DNA of 64,000 bases from Bacillota bacterium (GTDB lineage Bacteria > Bacillota > Clostridia > Peptostreptococcales > Anaerovoracaceae), in NCBI GenBank assembly GCA_030536355.1, contig JAUNQD010000006.1:18276-82275 (forward strand). The letters are read 5' to 3'. Made by a program: the position numbers and the translations under genes. Below the pieces are notes generated by a model. That model saw only the letters and a program-made list of their open reading frames with translations. It was not told the DNA's origin and did not search any database. This document shows, in pieces, positions 61,634-64,000 of the stretch; the stretch's first letter is position 1, and the number at the start of each line of letters is the position of its first letter.

Positions 61634-62554
61634 ATGAACGCAGTAATTTTAGATGGTTACACCATAAATCCCGGTGATCTTTCATGGGATAAGCTGGAAA
61701 GACTTTGCGACAGACTTACAGTCTTCGATGCGACACCTATGGATAAGGCGCTTTTAAGGCTCGGTGAAAGCGAGATCTTATTCACCAGCAAATGCCCGAT
61801 CACTCGCGAATTAATGGAAAAGGCACCTAAATTGAAATTCATCGGCTGTACTGCTACAGGCTACAACAATATAGATGTAAATGCTGCAGCAGATCTGGGG
61901 ATAGCGGTCACTAATGTTCCCGCATATTCTACAGATGCCGTTGCTCAGCACACCATCTCACTCATACTTGAACTGGCCAACAATGTTGGTTTCCACAATG
62001 AAACAGTTCAGCAGGGACAGTGGCACGACAGCAAATACTTCTGCTATTGGAAAAGACCTATAACTCTGCTGGCAGGTAAAAGCATCGGTATCATCGGATA
62101 CGGTGCCATCGGCAAAAAGGTTGCAGACATAGCCAAGGCTCTCGGTATGACTGTAAACATCTACAGAGAGGACCCTGTGGCAACCATGAAATCAGATTTC
62201 GTGTCTCTGCATTGTCCGCTCACTACGGAAAACGAGAAAATGGTAAATACTCAATTTCTGGTAAACATGAAACCCGGCGCTTTTTTGATCAATACAGCAA
62301 GAGGCGGACTGGTGGATGAAAGAGCATTGGCGGATGCACTCAAGGCAGGATTCATAAAGGGCGCCGCTCTTGATGTCCTGGCTCAGGAGCCTCCTTCAAG
62401 GAATTGTCCTCTTATCGGTCTTGATAACTGTATCATCACACCTCACATGGCGTGGTCTCCTAAGGAAATGCGTCAGATCGTCATCGATACACTGGCAGAA
62501 AACCTTCAGGGCTGGATGGAAGGTCGAAGGATCAACCGCGTAGATCCTTATTGA
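61634..62554 (+). CDS. D-2-hydroxyacid dehydrogenase (glycerate/lactate type)
   Basis: A 306-residue NAD-dependent dehydrogenase. The Rossmann motif is intact (GIIGYGAIGKKVADIAKALGM), and the catalytic residues are Arg in NTARGGLVDE, Glu in LAQEPPS and His in ITPHMAW. Layout resembles hydroxypyruvate/glycerate dehydrogenases. Between the fold halves it is shorter than most relatives (NIYREDPVATMKSDFVSLHCPL), giving 306 rather than about 320 residues. The ATG at 61634 follows GGAGG by seven bases. It is 92 bp upstream of an NhaC-family antiporter, a pairing that may link organic-acid metabolism to sodium exchange. Confidence 0.85.
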   Translation: MNAVILDGYTINPGDLSWDKLERLCDRLTVFDATPMDKALLRLGESEILFTSKCPITRELMEKAPKLKFIGCTATGYNNIDVNAAADLGIAVTNVPAYSTDAVAQHTISLILELANNVGFHNETVQQGQWHDSKYFCYWKRPITLLAGKSIGIIGYGAIGKKVADIAKALGMTVNIYREDPVATMKSDFVSLHCPLTTENEKMVNTQFLVNMKPGAFLINTARGGLVDERALADALKAGFIKGAALDVLAQEPPSRNCPLIGLDNCIITPHMAWSPKEMRQIVIDTLAENLQGWMEGRRINRVDPY

Positions 62555-62646
62555 TCTTGATGCTCAAAACATTCGTTATTCGATATCAACACAAGATATT
62601 CAATAATATATGATTCATTATTTACATTTACGGAGGAATTTTTAAA

Positions 62647-63921
62647 ATGAAACACAGAATCTTAGCACTGCTTCCATTCTTCGTGTTCCTCGTGTTCTTT
62701 GCAGGCGCCGGCATCATCAGCGGCGACTTCTATGCAATGCCTGCTTACGTGGCATTCATAATCGCACTGTTCATCGCCTTCCTGCAGAACCGCAAGGTAT
62801 CATTTGATGAGAAGCTGAAGATCGTAGCTAAAGGTACAGGAGATGTAAACATCATCACAATGGTTCTCATCTTCCTGGTAGCAGGCGCATTCTCAGGCGT
62901 TGTATCTGCTGCAGGCGGAGTTGAAAGTACAGTTAACATGGGCCTTTCACTGCTGCCTCCACACATGATGGTAGTTGGACTGTTCGTTATCGGATGCTTC
63001 ATCTCACTGTCAATGGGTACATCAGTTGGTACAGTAACTGCACTGGCTCCTATCGCTCTGGGTGTTGCTACTCAGACAGGTATCCCTGTTGCTCTCTGCG
63101 CAGGTGCTGTAGTATGCGGAGCTATGTTCGGTGACAACCTGTCCATCATCTCAGATACTACTATCGCTGCTGTAAGAACACAGGGCTGCGAAATGAGAGA
63201 CAAGTTCAAGCAGAACTTCTTCATCGTACTTCCTGCAGCTATCATCACACTGGTGCTGTTCTTCTTCACAAGCAGAGGTTTCGAAGCATCTGCAGAAGTT
63301 GGCGCATGGAACTTCGTTGAAGTCATCCCTTACTTAGTAGTTCTTATCGGGGCTCTGATCGGTCTCAACGTATTCCTGGTACTGTTCATCGGTATCATCC
63401 TGTCAATGATCGTCGGCATCTCAGGCGGAGCATTCACATTCATGGAAAGCTTCACTATCATCGGCCAGGGCATGACAGGAATGTTCGAGATTTCTATCAT
63501 CTCCATCATCGTAGCATGCATGGTATCTCTCATAAGAGAAAACGGCGGTATCGCCCTCATCATCGATACTATCGAAAAGACTGTCAAGGGCAAGCGTGGT
63601 GCTGAACTGGGCATCGGTATCCTGGTTCTGCTGGTTGACCTGTGTACAGCTAATAACACTGTTGCCATCGTTATGGCGGGTCCTGTTGCAAGAGACATCG
63701 CTGACAAGTTCGGAGTTGACCGCAAGAGATCAGCATCCATCTTGGACATCTTCGCATCAGTTGGTCAGGGCCTCATCCCTTACGGCGCACAGCTGCTGAC
63801 AGCTGCTGCACTGGTAGGAATCTCACCTATGGCACTGATCCCTAACCTGTACTATCCTATCCTGATGCTGGTATGTGTTCTGCTGTTCATCTTCTTCAGA
63901 CCACAGAAAGATAATAAATAA
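62647..63921 (+). CDS. NhaC-family Na+/H+ antiporter-like transporter
   Basis: A 424-residue membrane protein with about eleven helices. SMGTSVGTVTALAPIALGVA and CGAMFGDNLSIISDTTIAAVRTQGCEMRDKF are the conserved NhaC-type blocks; DLCTANNTVAIVMAGPVA lies in the second half. Members exchange sodium for protons or for organic acids such as malate and lactate. Codon use is narrow and resembles the permease gene, suggesting high expression. GGAGG precedes the ATG. It could be co-transcribed with the dehydrogenase. Confidence 0.85.
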   Translation: MKHRILALLPFFVFLVFFAGAGIISGDFYAMPAYVAFIIALFIAFLQNRKVSFDEKLKIVAKGTGDVNIITMVLIFLVAGAFSGVVSAAGGVESTVNMGLSLLPPHMMVVGLFVIGCFISLSMGTSVGTVTALAPIALGVATQTGIPVALCAGAVVCGAMFGDNLSIISDTTIAAVRTQGCEMRDKFKQNFFIVLPAAIITLVLFFFTSRGFEASAEVGAWNFVEVIPYLVVLIGALIGLNVFLVLFIGIILSMIVGISGGAFTFMESFTIIGQGMTGMFEISIISIIVACMVSLIRENGGIALIIDTIEKTVKGKRGAELGIGILVLLVDLCTANNTVAIVMAGPVARDIADKFGVDRKRSASILDIFASVGQGLIPYGAQLLTAAALVGISPMALIPNLYYPILMLVCVLLFIFFRPQKDNK

Positions 63922-63936
63922 AAACCGCAATCAAAA

Positions 63937-64000
63937 AGCTGGTGTATGATATGTACCCCCTTTACTGGACAAACCAGTAGAGGGGGATTTTTTATGCGCT
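63937..64000 (+). mobile_element. Possible left end of an IS3-like element, or a terminator
   Basis: After the antiporter stop the sequence has CCCCCTTTACTGG and CCAGTAGAGGGGG forming a stem around ACAAA (63956-63986), then ATTTTTT and ATGCGCT at the window edge. The hairpin could terminate the antiporter transcript. TGATATGTACCCCC with TACTGGACA also resembles IS3-family ends, with the final ATG as a possible start of orfA. The edge prevents a decision. Confidence 0.4.

Overview
The window reads as chromosome from a low-to-mid GC, Gram-positive anaerobe of the Clostridia. The evidence is a CarD / PIN-TRAM / IspDF / ProS gene string, AGGAGG ribosome sites with several TTG starts, ECF transporters, FeoAB, a C_GCAxxG_C_C protein, lipobox and membrane-anchored surface proteins, and amino-acid fermentation enzymes (an aminoacyl-CoA ammonia-lyase-like protein, a CoA-acylating aldehyde dehydrogenase, an ornithine-racemase-like protein). 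An amino-acid-fermenting relative of Anaerovoracaceae/Peptostreptococcales would fit, but that placement is an inference. No rRNA, tRNA or CRISPR array was recognised.

Layout. 1-7.2 kb (minus): carD, PIN/TRAM protein, ispDF, proS, TRIC-like channel, two chromate-transporter halves, NUDIX and a cyclophilin cut by the window edge, probably one long transcript. 7.3-9.4 kb (plus): OmpR/histidine kinase pair. 9.5-13.1 kb (minus): class V aminotransferase, glpK and an AraC regulator. 13.3-15.4 kb (plus): small membrane protein, amino-acid permease and a 47-residue membrane peptide. 15.5-22 kb (minus): radA, an EF-G paralogue, the ammonia-lyase-like enzyme, an unknown gene and an aldehyde dehydrogenase, most with their own promoter and a related terminator hairpin. 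22.1-38.4 kb (minus): a large cobalamin locus. 38.4-43.2 kb: a broken coiled-coil gene, then greA, class I lysyl-tRNA synthetase and asnS. 43.3-49.8 kb: a five-gene operon with two acyl-CoA synthetases, an FAD enzyme and a racemase. 50-57.3 kb: DUF1292 protein, uvrC, dacF, apgM and serC facing serA. 57.5-61.4 kb: feoAB, yihY, rdgB. 61.6-64 kb (plus): 2-hydroxyacid dehydrogenase and NhaC-like antiporter, with a possible IS end at the edge.

The most interesting part is 22-38.4 kb. An ECF importer (fused double ATPase, one S protein, two different T proteins) sits behind one cobalamin riboswitch. Upstream lies a serial array of three more cobalamin riboswitches driving Cys-rich proteins, lipoproteins, a FecR-domain protein and a 2179-residue surface protein. 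The lipoproteins, the FecR protein and the giant protein carry the DUF4430 fold, which is the beta domain of animal transcobalamin/intrinsic factor. The giant protein also has an alpha/alpha-barrel region resembling the other half of those vitamin B12 carriers. I infer a surface corrinoid-capture system feeding the ECF importer. Part of the array is an exact 1031-bp tandem duplication whose ends lie inside riboswitches, so the middle riboswitch is a chimera of its neighbours.

Other points: serA lacks the glycine loop of its NAD fold, apparently through a 15-bp deletion; serA and serC share interleaved divergent promoters over a perfect dyad; class I LysRS carries a C-terminal tRNA-binding domain and occupies the usual greA-lysS position; and a coiled-coil gene is interrupted by one amber codon.
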